Source: Euryarchaeota archaeon UBA602 (GTDB taxonomy: Archaea > Thermoplasmatota > Poseidoniia > Poseidoniales > Thalassarchaeaceae). Taken from it: a stretch of DNA of 23,513 nt. A program made the translations under genes and the position numbers. Position 1 is the stretch's first letter; every line of letters starts with the position of its first letter. The notes beneath the pieces are model-generated. The model made no database searches and was not told where the DNA came from. It was given only the letters and a program-made list of their open reading frames with translations. Below, in pieces: positions 15,419 through 23,100 of this stretch. The DNA is taken from the NCBI GenBank assembly GCA_002498455.1, contig DAHO01000055.1, positions 1 to 23,513 of the forward strand, read 5' to 3'.

Positions 15419-16018
15419 CTACTTTGAACTGCCCGGAGGCAATGATGGGTCGTCAGGCCCCAATGGATGTGGGTCCGATTTTGGATCGGTAGGATTAGGC
15501 GGTATGGCCCCGTTACGCTTCATTGATGCAGCCATCTCGACAGCATCGACAATTTGTTGGTATCCAGTACATCGACAGAGGTTGCCTTCGATGGCGCACT
15601 TGATTTCATCTCGACTGGGTTCGGGGTTTTCATCCAGTAGAGCCGCGCTGACAATCAGGAAACCAGGTGTGCAAAATCCACACTGACTGCCCCCAGCTTC
15701 TGCAAAGCACTGCTGAATGGGGTGTAAATGATGGCCGTCAGCCAATCCTTCCACGGTAACAATCTGTGTTCCTTGAGCCTCTTTGGCCAAGCACAGGCAA
15801 GACAATCGTGGCTCCCCATCGATGAGAACTGCACAGCAGCCACAGGTCCCCATGTCGCATCCACGTTTGACACCGAGAGTTCCAACTTGGTCACGCAAAA
15901 CATCCAACAGAATCGCGTTACTTTCAACCAAGTGTTCATGCTGCTCTTCGTTGACAGACGCATTCCACGTTTCCTTCCCAGCACTGGGAAGCATCGGAAC
16001 TCGAATGTGAATTGACAT
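15419..16018 (-). CDS. Molybdenum hydroxylase [2Fe-2S] subunit (HcrC/CoxS-like)
   Basis: This 199-residue protein carries the two iron-sulfur clusters of a xanthine oxidase-family enzyme. The plant-ferredoxin-type site uses Cys54, 59, 62 and 74 (GCDMGTCGCC then SCLC). The second, four-helix-bundle site uses CGFCTPG (113-119) and CRC (148-150) followed by TGY. Family proteins end near residue 165; here a Pro- and Asp-rich tail of about 30 residues is added, of unknown role. It is the first gene of the three-subunit operon, with its stop adjoining the catalytic subunit. ATG 16018 has no obvious Shine-Dalgarno, and a perfect palindrome lies five bases upstream. Electrons from the molybdenum site pass through these clusters to the FAD subunit. 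Confidence 0.93.
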   Translation of the reverse strand: MSIHIRVPMLPSAGKETWNASVNEEQHEHLVESNAILLDVLRDQVGTLGVKRGCDMGTCGCCAVLIDGEPRLSCLCLAKEAQGTQIVTVEGLADGHHLHPIQQCFAEAGGSQCGFCTPGFLIVSAALLDENPEPSRDEIKCAIEGNLCRCTGYQQIVDAVEMAASMKRNGAIPPNPTDPKSDPHPLGPDDPSLPPGSSK

Positions 16019-16023
16019 GCCGA

Positions 16024-16038
16024 ACGCGCTACGCGCGT
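16024..16038. promoter_or_regulatory. Perfect palindrome with TAC loop at the molybdoenzyme operon start
   Basis: ACGCGC (16024-16029) and GCGCGT (16033-16038) pair exactly around TAC, five bases before the ATG at 16018. In RNA it would put a GC-rich hairpin over the ribosome-binding region. As DNA it could be an operator. Confidence 0.45.
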
Positions 16039-16058
16039 CACGGACGACCTTTGATGAT

Positions 16059-16074
16059 TCGCCCGAAGGGGCGA
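16059..16074 (-). terminator. Perfect 6-bp hairpin after the AIM24-family gene
   Basis: TCGCCC (16059-16064) and GGGCGA (16069-16074) pair exactly around a four-base loop, 15 bases beyond the stop of the 16090-16788 gene. Probably a 3'-end structure separating that gene from the molybdoenzyme operon. No T-run follows. Confidence 0.4.
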
Positions 16075-16089
16075 TGGCCGAAATGCAGA

Positions 16090-16788
16090 TCAGTTACCCG
16101 TTGGGAAGAATGGCGCCAGCATGGATGCAAGACCACCAATGTTTCGAGTTTGGACCCAAACCGTTCCCTGACCGGAGAAGTGCATGACGAGCCCTTCGCC
16201 ACCAAACATCAGTGACTTCATTCCACCGACTTTTCCAATCTGATATTGGACACCATCTGTAAATGCAACGACGTGTCCAGTGTCGACCGTAACCGTCTGA
16301 CCGGGTTGGATTGGAATTTGCTTTACAGCCCCGTAGGAGTTGTAGTAAACACGCCCCGCTCCGGCCTGAGTAAATGCCCGAATGAAGAACAGGCTTTCTC
16401 CACTAAACATGCCCTTGAATCCTTGGAACTTGGTGTCGGTTTCGACGTTGGCAGTGCTCGCCAAATAAGACCCACTTTGGATAAACAAATTTTGACCGGG
16501 TTGGCAATCAAACCAAGCAATATCACCTGGGACGCCAGGTGCAAGACTGACCCATCCTCCAGAGGGCCCAGCAGTGAAGGTGTTGAGGAAGAATGATTCA
16601 CTCGTGAACACGGATTTCGCCATACTCTTGAAGAAACCGCCAATGCCACCTCCTCCACTCATTCCGGTCTTCATTTCTACGCCGGATTGGCAAACCATAG
16701 CGCCGGCTTCAGCATTGACACTCTCACCGGGTGCCAGTGCCAATGTCAACATTGTAAAACTTGGATTATACTCAATGTGTTCTTCCAT
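16090..16788 (-). CDS. AIM24 / TIGR00266 family beta-sheet protein
   Basis: The 232-residue protein fits the AIM24 (TIGR00266) family, found widely in bacteria and archaea and related to a yeast mitochondrial protein. Marks are the N-terminal NAEAGAMVCQSG segment (25-36), a Gly-rich GGGGIGGFFKSM region (46-57), SGESLFF in the middle, and a C-terminal HFSGQGTVWVQTR just before the end. The fold is a double beta-helix barrel, length is normal, and no membrane helix or signal is present. The biochemical role of the family is not settled. ATG 16788 is preceded by GGCAGGG. It shares a 74-base divergent region with the CD36-like gene and lies 71 bases upstream of the molybdoenzyme operon, separated by two hairpins. 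Confidence 0.9.
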   Translation of the reverse strand: MEEHIEYNPSFTMLTLALAPGESVNAEAGAMVCQSGVEMKTGMSGGGGIGGFFKSMAKSVFTSESFFLNTFTAGPSGGWVSLAPGVPGDIAWFDCQPGQNLFIQSGSYLASTANVETDTKFQGFKGMFSGESLFFIRAFTQAGAGRVYYNSYGAVKQIPIQPGQTVTVDTGHVVAFTDGVQYQIGKVGGMKSLMFGGEGLVMHFSGQGTVWVQTRNIGGLASMLAPFFPTGN

Positions 16789-16862
16789 AGCCCTGCCAAG
16801 TTTGTTTTACGCTTGAATCTTCTCTATTGAATATCAGGCCACATTCACCCAGCGGATTGCTT
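16789..16862. promoter_or_regulatory. Divergent promoter region between AIM24-family and CD36-like genes
   Basis: This 74-base gap must hold promoters for both genes. On the plus strand an AT-rich ATTGAATATC lies at 16826-16835, about 28-37 bases before ATG 16863. That is the spacing expected for a TATA element of a leaderless transcript. No clear element was seen for the minus direction. Confidence 0.4.
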
Positions 16863-19367
16863 ATGCTTCGTACCCGCACGAGCCGTACCATGAACGCCAA
16901 AGCCCTCGCACTCGGAATCGTTGGAATTCTCCTTATGGGAATCAATCTAGTTGTGATTTCACCCTATGTCATGGAAGTCACCGAAGAGACCCTATCCACA
17001 GCAACAGTGATGGACAATGAGACCTGGGAGGATGAAGAATGGTTGAATGCAACATCAGAGCGATCATTTTACGCTTGGAACCTATCGAATGCTGCTGCAC
17101 TACAGAGTGGTGCTGAGACCGAAATGGAATTCGAACAATTGGGTCCATTCACATACGAATTGACCACCAAGCGAGAGGTCCTGTATCATGATGTTGAATC
17201 CGGTGTGCTGACATACCGGGAGTACAACATCTACAATTGGTTGAGTGGAGAGTCTGGAGACACCCAATTGACCAATATCAACATCTTGTTCAATACTCAG
17301 AAAATCGGCGCTGTTGGCAGTGCGATTGACTTCGGTTCACAATTCGTGAAGGGTGCCTTCACCCGCGACATGTTGTATGTCGATTTGAGTGAGAGGGCCC
17401 CTTCTATTTGGGTCAGCGATGATATCAAAGATGCAGGTGAAGAGGCGTTTCGCGCTGAAATCGATATGAACCATTCTGTTTTCGATAACGATTCCTTGCA
17501 CCATGTGTTGTATGATGCCAAAGACCCAGGTGACTCTTCGGTTTGTATCGCCTTGACTTGTGATATTGGTCCCATGCTGATGGTCCGTTTAGGCGCCCCC
17601 GATGATGGTGCCAATTCCCTCGCGCGTGCGAGCACGTTTGGATATACAGGTGCCGATGATGCAGAAACATTCGCTCGTGACCACGCGATTTACAATGCAA
17701 TCAATACCCGATTCACCAATCATGGTGGTGGAGCACACCTTGAATCCACAAGTCATGAATCATTGAACGAGCGTTTGGACGAAATGACCGGTGTTACAAT
17801 CAACGATGAACCGACATTACAAAATCTGCTATTTGGCGTAGTCGACGGTACCAATGTTGGAATGCTGGTTTGTGATAACCAAAAGATTCTCTGTGGTTCA
17901 ACCAATATTCTTCAGGGTGCGTTAGAAGATCCGTTTGCAGTCGTCGATGACTATACTCTCAATCCCGCCGATCGATTCGGGTACACAGACATGATTGGTA
18001 TTGTACAAAATTGGGCAGGAAATTGGTTTACTGCTGTCACCAAATACGAAATGATTCTCTCTGGAGGGGAAGGTTGGATTCATGCAGACGAATGGTTCTA
18101 CGAAGCCTTCGGTTCGATTGACCCCATCAATAACGAATACATCACATTGGGGCTCAATCAACAAGGTGCATGGGGCTTGGTGTATGGGGATGTAGTCGAT
18201 CTTGATTCAGAAGTGACTGCGACCCTATTCGATGGTCCGCACCGGATTACGGGCGATTTTGCGATGGACTTCATGTATGGTGAAATCATGGGTTACTCGG
18301 TCCCGATGGATGAGAATTTTATCCCAACTCCTGGTGGAGAAGTTCACGTTTGGGATGAAGCCTTAGTCGCCCAAATCTACAACCTCGACAACAATTCAGC
18401 CAATGCTCTTCGATGGTTGTTCAGTTACACTGTGTTTGACCAATTCCTCGAACCATTATTGGAGCAATTCCTCGATGTTGTCCCCTACAAGACACAGTCA
18501 ATCAATCAGTGGTTATTCGGTTGGGAAGATCCACTCAGTGGGTGGGTATCTCTAGAGAAGAACGCGACCTTCTTTGGTTGTGGTGATATCGATGTTGACG
18601 GTCCGTGTTCGACGGATTCAGCTTCAGTATATTCGGTGTACACCGGTGCTGTAGGTGACCATGAACCGGGTCAGATTATTGCTGAAGATGGCGATATCCA
18701 TCTGCCCTGGCGGACACCTGCACGCAATGCATCGGCATACGGCCTCCTAGACCCTGTAGTTCAGACCGGTGCGGTGGGAAGTTACTACGATGCGACGAAG
18801 CCTGCAATGGCGAATCTCGGTGGGTATGCGGTTCAAACCAGTGAAATTACCGGTACCGGTTCTGTCCACGGAATCGAAACTCAAACGCACACATTTACGC
18901 TTGATCCATTGGAAAATCCGATTCAAGCCAAGTTGCTTGCACAAGAAAACGTGCTGGATATTTTCCCTGGCGCCTTGCCCGTCTACTTCGGTGGAGAAGT
19001 TGTGATGGAGATGGAACCGACGGTGAATGCAGCTATTGCTGGGGACTTGAACTCCTACTTCTATCTCGATACTCGTGGGATTGGGGCGGTAGATCCGACC
19101 ATGGAAGACTTGCAACCTGTGTTCCAGATTTCTCAGAGCTCTTCGATGACGGAAGCGCAATCAGAGGATTTCAATGACCTGGTCATATCCAATACCAAAC
19201 CCTACTCCTATTGGGCGAATCTAGATACTGGCGCTGATGCATTCTATATCGATCAGATTACAATGATGATTTGGATTCTTGCGATTCTATCTCTGCTGGG
19301 TTGTTCATACGTCGCCAAGACCAGCGGTGGAAATCCCCGAGAAATCAATTGGCAAGAAGAAGAGTAA
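16863..19367 (+). CDS. CD36/SR-B (scavenger receptor class B)-like two-pass membrane protein
   Basis: The 834-residue protein has the CD36 layout: a short basic N-terminus, a membrane helix (about 13-34), a huge ectodomain, a second helix (about 796-818) and a short tail. Sequence marks in family order are SFYAWNLSNAAALQSG (68-83), EQLGPFTYEL (91-100), LTYREYNIYNW (116-126), SINQWLFGWEDPLSG (546-560; compare GELLWGYEDP in SCARB1), VYSVYTGAVGD (589-599), then an Asp-Gly stretch ending HLPW (613-616; compare TG...WNG...W), and HTFTLDP (676-682). Known members are lipid or lipoprotein receptors of animals, protists and lysosomes. Between about 165 and 540 there is much more sequence than in eukaryotic members (about 470-500 residues in total). 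The upstream TTG at 16827 is unlikely; ATG 16863 starts the basic N-terminus. Ligand unknown; membrane lipid binding is an inference. Confidence 0.72.
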   Translation: MLRTRTSRTMNAKALALGIVGILLMGINLVVISPYVMEVTEETLSTATVMDNETWEDEEWLNATSERSFYAWNLSNAAALQSGAETEMEFEQLGPFTYELTTKREVLYHDVESGVLTYREYNIYNWLSGESGDTQLTNINILFNTQKIGAVGSAIDFGSQFVKGAFTRDMLYVDLSERAPSIWVSDDIKDAGEEAFRAEIDMNHSVFDNDSLHHVLYDAKDPGDSSVCIALTCDIGPMLMVRLGAPDDGANSLARASTFGYTGADDAETFARDHAIYNAINTRFTNHGGGAHLESTSHESLNERLDEMTGVTINDEPTLQNLLFGVVDGTNVGMLVCDNQKILCGSTNILQGALEDPFAVVDDYTLNPADRFGYTDMIGIVQNWAGNWFTAVTKYEMILSGGEGWIHADEWFYEAFGSIDPINNEYITLGLNQQGAWGLVYGDVVDLDSEVTATLFDGPHRITGDFAMDFMYGEIMGYSVPMDENFIPTPGGEVHVWDEALVAQIYNLDNNSANALRWLFSYTVFDQFLEPLLEQFLDVVPYKTQSINQWLFGWEDPLSGWVSLEKNATFFGCGDIDVDGPCSTDSASVYSVYTGAVGDHEPGQIIAEDGDIHLPWRTPARNASAYGLLDPVVQTGAVGSYYDATKPAMANLGGYAVQTSEITGTGSVHGIETQTHTFTLDPLENPIQAKLLAQENVLDIFPGALPVYFGGEVVMEMEPTVNAAIAGDLNSYFYLDTRGIGAVDPTMEDLQPVFQISQSSSMTEAQSEDFNDLVISNTKPYSYWANLDTGADAFYIDQITMMIWILAILSLLGCSYVAKTSGGNPREINWQEEE

Positions 19368-19378
19368 TCACTCGTTCT
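19358..19378. terminator. Hairpin across the abutting convergent stop codons
   Basis: AGAAGAGT (19358-19365) pairs with ACTCGTTCT (19370-19378) with one bulged G, around a loop AATC. It spans the stop codons of the CD36-like gene and the convergent regulator, which touch without a gap. It could act in both directions as a 3'-end signal. Confidence 0.35.
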
Positions 19379-20003
19379 CAACCAACCATTTCATGATGGT
19401 TGCTTCTGCATTGTGCAAATGCTCACCCAGTGTTGAGCGAGCCATATTGAGTCGTTCGGCCATTTGTCGCATGGAGACTTCCTTTGGATCATTGTAGTAG
19501 CCCCACTGTACAGCCGCTTGGACGACTTCCCACTGCTTTTCGCCCAGTAGCGAACGGGGTCCATCCTCACCATCTTCTTCATTGATGACCTTGACCTTGT
19601 CAGGGGGCATGATTTCGCGCGCCAGTGCCAAGAATTTGCTGATTCCACTTGAGACACCACGCAAGGTAATCGAAATCCCATCTTCAGTGAATGTGTATGG
19701 TGGTAGAACTGCAATATCGGGGAAATCAACACCTGCAATCGCCAATGGATGGGTATTGAACACGACCACAGGATTCTCCCCTTCTTCTCCGTGTAGAGTG
19801 GTTTCAAACGTCATGTGTTCAGAATCAGAAAGGTCCTCGGGGCCAAATCCATCTCGGAAATCACATCGAAGCAATTGACGAACACCGGAATCCGTAACAG
19901 AAAGGTGTGCAACCACTTCGACTCGTGTGCAGGGAATGAGCAAGTCATCAAAGCCGGAAAGCGCCATTTTGGGGCGATTCCATTGCAGATGAACAACTTG
20001 CAT
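19368..20003 (-). CDS. HTH_10 (Bat-type) transcriptional regulator
   Basis: The 211-residue protein ends in an HTH_10 domain (about 152-205): LLGEKQWEVVQAAVQWGYYN (152-171), DPKEVSM, then MAERLNMARSTLGEHLHNAE (181-200). This is the pattern of bacterio-opsin activator-like regulators, mostly archaeal. The first 145 residues form a beta-rich sensor-like domain of unknown ligand; it lacks recognisable PAS or GAF motifs. No Shine-Dalgarno precedes ATG 20003, but an AT-rich stretch (minus strand ATTCATTAT, about 20026-20034) lies at leaderless-promoter distance. It is divergent from the giant membrane protein at 20116 and may control it, itself, or both. Target and signal are not shown by the sequence. 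Confidence 0.9.
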   Translation of the reverse strand: MQVVHLQWNRPKMALSGFDDLLIPCTRVEVVAHLSVTDSGVRQLLRCDFRDGFGPEDLSDSEHMTFETTLHGEEGENPVVVFNTHPLAIAGVDFPDIAVLPPYTFTEDGISITLRGVSSGISKFLALAREIMPPDKVKVINEEDGEDGPRSLLGEKQWEVVQAAVQWGYYNDPKEVSMRQMAERLNMARSTLGEHLHNAEATIMKWLVENE

Positions 20004-20115
20004 AGAAAGCCCAAGTTCAACCGGATAATGAATTCTACCCCGACTTAAGTCAAATCAAATTTCTTACTAAGCGGCAGGGAAATCCATTATCTAGTGTACA
20101 GAGTACGTTTCGGAC
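20004..20115. promoter_or_regulatory. Divergent regulatory region with a perfect palindrome
   Basis: This 112-base region separates the regulator from the membrane protein. It holds the perfect 10-bp palindrome GACTTAAGTC at 20042-20051. It also has AT-rich elements at 20026-20034 (for the minus gene) and ATTATCTA at 20086-20093 (for the plus gene), each roughly 25-30 bases before its ATG. The palindrome lies 38 bases upstream of the regulator's start, a fair place for an operator. Confidence 0.45.
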
Positions 20116-23100
20116 ATGACAGAAGACGATTCTACCCGAAGTCGATTCAGGAGCGTCGCGCCACAGGCGCAGCAGACACAGACCTATCAGCCGGGTTTCG
20201 CAGTGATGAATAAAGGCACAATTGGGTCTCAATCTGATGCTCAATTGGGCATGATTGTATCACTGGGGGGTGGTGTTGTTGCGCTCTTACTTGGCATTTA
20301 CACATTCATGGTTTCCGAGACCGATAGTGACTGGACCTTCCTATGGTTGGCCATCGGTTCGATTCTCGCTACAACGATGTCTTTTGTGTTGATCGAAATT
20401 CAATACCGTCGACAAGGTATCTTGTCAATTATTCATGATTATATTCTGGCATTTGGTTTGCTCTTCGGGGTTTTGTTTGCTTATTGGTTCAGCCGCTTCT
20501 CGTTGTACTTTGTTTGCCAATCTCTTCTCGCCGATACTGCGATTTGTCAGGGTTCAAGTGGAAGCCTTGATTGGATGCCCGGGGGTTGGGGTGTAGTTGT
20601 ACAGTCCTCCATCGTCGGCATCACAATTATCGGCTTGTGGTCTTACACCAAGCGCGTCAATGGTGGGACGGTCCCTCGTTTGTTGATGGTTTTAGCACCA
20701 CTTTCAGTCATGGCGACCGGTGCCAGTATCTGGGTTGATTACGCGATCTCAAATCCAGATTATTACACAGGTTCGTTACCGATTATTCTCTCTGTAATCG
20801 GTCTATCCACAATCTCCATGGCCATCGCGGTCGATAGTGATCGCAGTCCACTTTTCCTTACCGCAGCCATTGCATCTTCATTGATGCCTTTCCTCTATGA
20901 GGCGTACCTAGAGAGGGCCGGCGAAGGTCTTTCCATGCTGATTATCATCGTTCTAATCCAAGGTGTCTTTGCAGCGCATCGAGGACTTTCTACTAAAATG
21001 ATTGAAAAGGGTTCAGTGGCACTGGTTCTCCTTGTCATTTTAGGTCAATGGACAGGCGCAGGAATCGATGCTGAATTTATCATCCTAGACCCCATTCAGC
21101 ACGAGTGGATTAGCTTACAACTCATGCTTTGGTTGGCATTGTTGGTCGGATTTTTCCTGCCTGTACGCCAGAATCGAGTCCCTTCCATGCCCATTGGACT
21201 TGGGTTCACTCTCTTGTTAATTCCAAACCCTGGCAGTATGATCGCATGGTGTTTGGGCATCATGGCCTTCATCTACATGCTCACACAACCCCAAACTCGT
21301 CGCTGGGTTTCGGATTGGACGTTCATTGGCATCATGTTCTCATGGTTTGCCGGTGGCTGGAGTCAGATTGACGAATTGGTGCTTGATCCGTACTTCTTGG
21401 CCGTTCCTCCTCTTGCAATGGTGACGATTGGTCACTTTGCCGTTCGTGAAGGCAAATTATCGAACTCTGTGCTCAATGCAGGACTGCTGATGATTCTACT
21501 GTCAAATGAGTTGTTGTCAGGTACTGATCCGTATTTGCCGATCGGGATTGCGATCTTTTTGATGTGGCTGGTTTGGCAACAGGTTCAGGATTCAAAGCGG
21601 ACCATCGATGCTGGATATGAGGCGAGGATGGAAGCATCCGGACAGATAGCACTTGCTGCAATTGGGGTGTTGATTCTCGAACTCGCAAATCGCCTTTCTT
21701 TGCCTCAGTTGTCACACATTGATCTTCATGTTGAAGCGATGTTTTTCGCATTACTGCTATACATTCTTGGTAGAGGACTGCGAGATGTTGAAGTGGACTT
21801 AGGCGAACTGATTGTAAAAATTGGGGCACTGGGCACCACTGTACCCGAGTACGACGCCTTAACGAAAAAATGGATTGTCAAAACCAAAAATACCCCCTCA
21901 ACGTTCAAACTTGGTCCCGCGGCAAGAATTGGATTGTGTGCCCCCCTACTCCTGTTTTCCATGGGGTTGGCCCGGAGTGGTGATCTTGCGAATCAAATCG
22001 AACTCGGAGCATTGTTGTTAATTCCCATTGGAATTTTGACTTACGAGGTTGTCAATGAACTGCCCAATGATGACAGAACTCGGGCCACAGCCGCGTGGTT
22101 ACTATTCCTCATTGGTCTCCCACTCTCATTGTATCTTCACTTAGAGCCATCCGGAAGTGCAGGAAATGGAAATCTGTTGTTTGATTCCATTCTGCTCGGT
22201 GGTCCTCTGATTGTTGAACTCGCGCTCCGGCGACGAGGTTTAGAAGGGGAGAAGGACATGGTCGCTGGCTCGATCACATTGATTGGTGTGCTAGCGATTG
22301 CATCCCTAGACACCACGGGTGGATTGCTTGCCATTCCGTTGTTTGCACTGGTACTACTTCGAGGATTCAATCATCGCCAACGACCTGCAATCGGTTTGTT
22401 GGGTTGCTTTTGGATTGTTTGGGTCTGGATGCTTCAATTGGAAAATGGCGAATTGAAATTAATCCTTGATGCTGTGGCTTCGTTGCCGGATTATTTCGTT
22501 GAATATTCCCTGTTCGACCTCCCACGTTGGAGCGGCATCGGTCTTCTACTCATTGGCACTCCCTCCTTGGTGGGCTGGAGCATCGATCGTCGTTCAGCGG
22601 CCAAGGGTGAAGAAGTTGATGAACACTCGCACCCATATTTGGCACCGATTGTGTATATCCTGTTGGGAGCTTATCTGTTGATTCCTGAACCTCATTGGTT
22701 CATTCTGGCAGGTATTCTGGCCATTTCGGTTGGCGCCTGGGCAACGGGAACCATGGTTTGGTTCTACATTTCTAGTATCATTCTGTTTTTGCAGTTGGCA
22801 AATATTGGATACAAGGAATGGGACATGTCGGTATTGGAAATGTATCGATTTGCAGGCACATACACATTTGTCTACACTGCGATCTTGTACATTCTTCGAC
22901 TCAAGAATCGATTGTTCAAGAATGCGGGTACAGATTGGAGTGAAGAGAACCGCCAAACCTTGGTCGATGTGATTGTTTGCACAGGAATCGTGACCGCAGT
23001 GATTGCGGATACTTACTACTACGGTGCAGCCTTGTTGTTGGGCACCATCTTGTTTACCCAACATGCACACAAGCGGCGTTGGGCCAACATCCTGCTGATG

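Noticed and set aside
16827..16862. TTG start for the CD36-like protein
   Set aside because: It adds 12 residues before the basic N-terminus and would cover the likely promoter; ATG 16863 is preferred.
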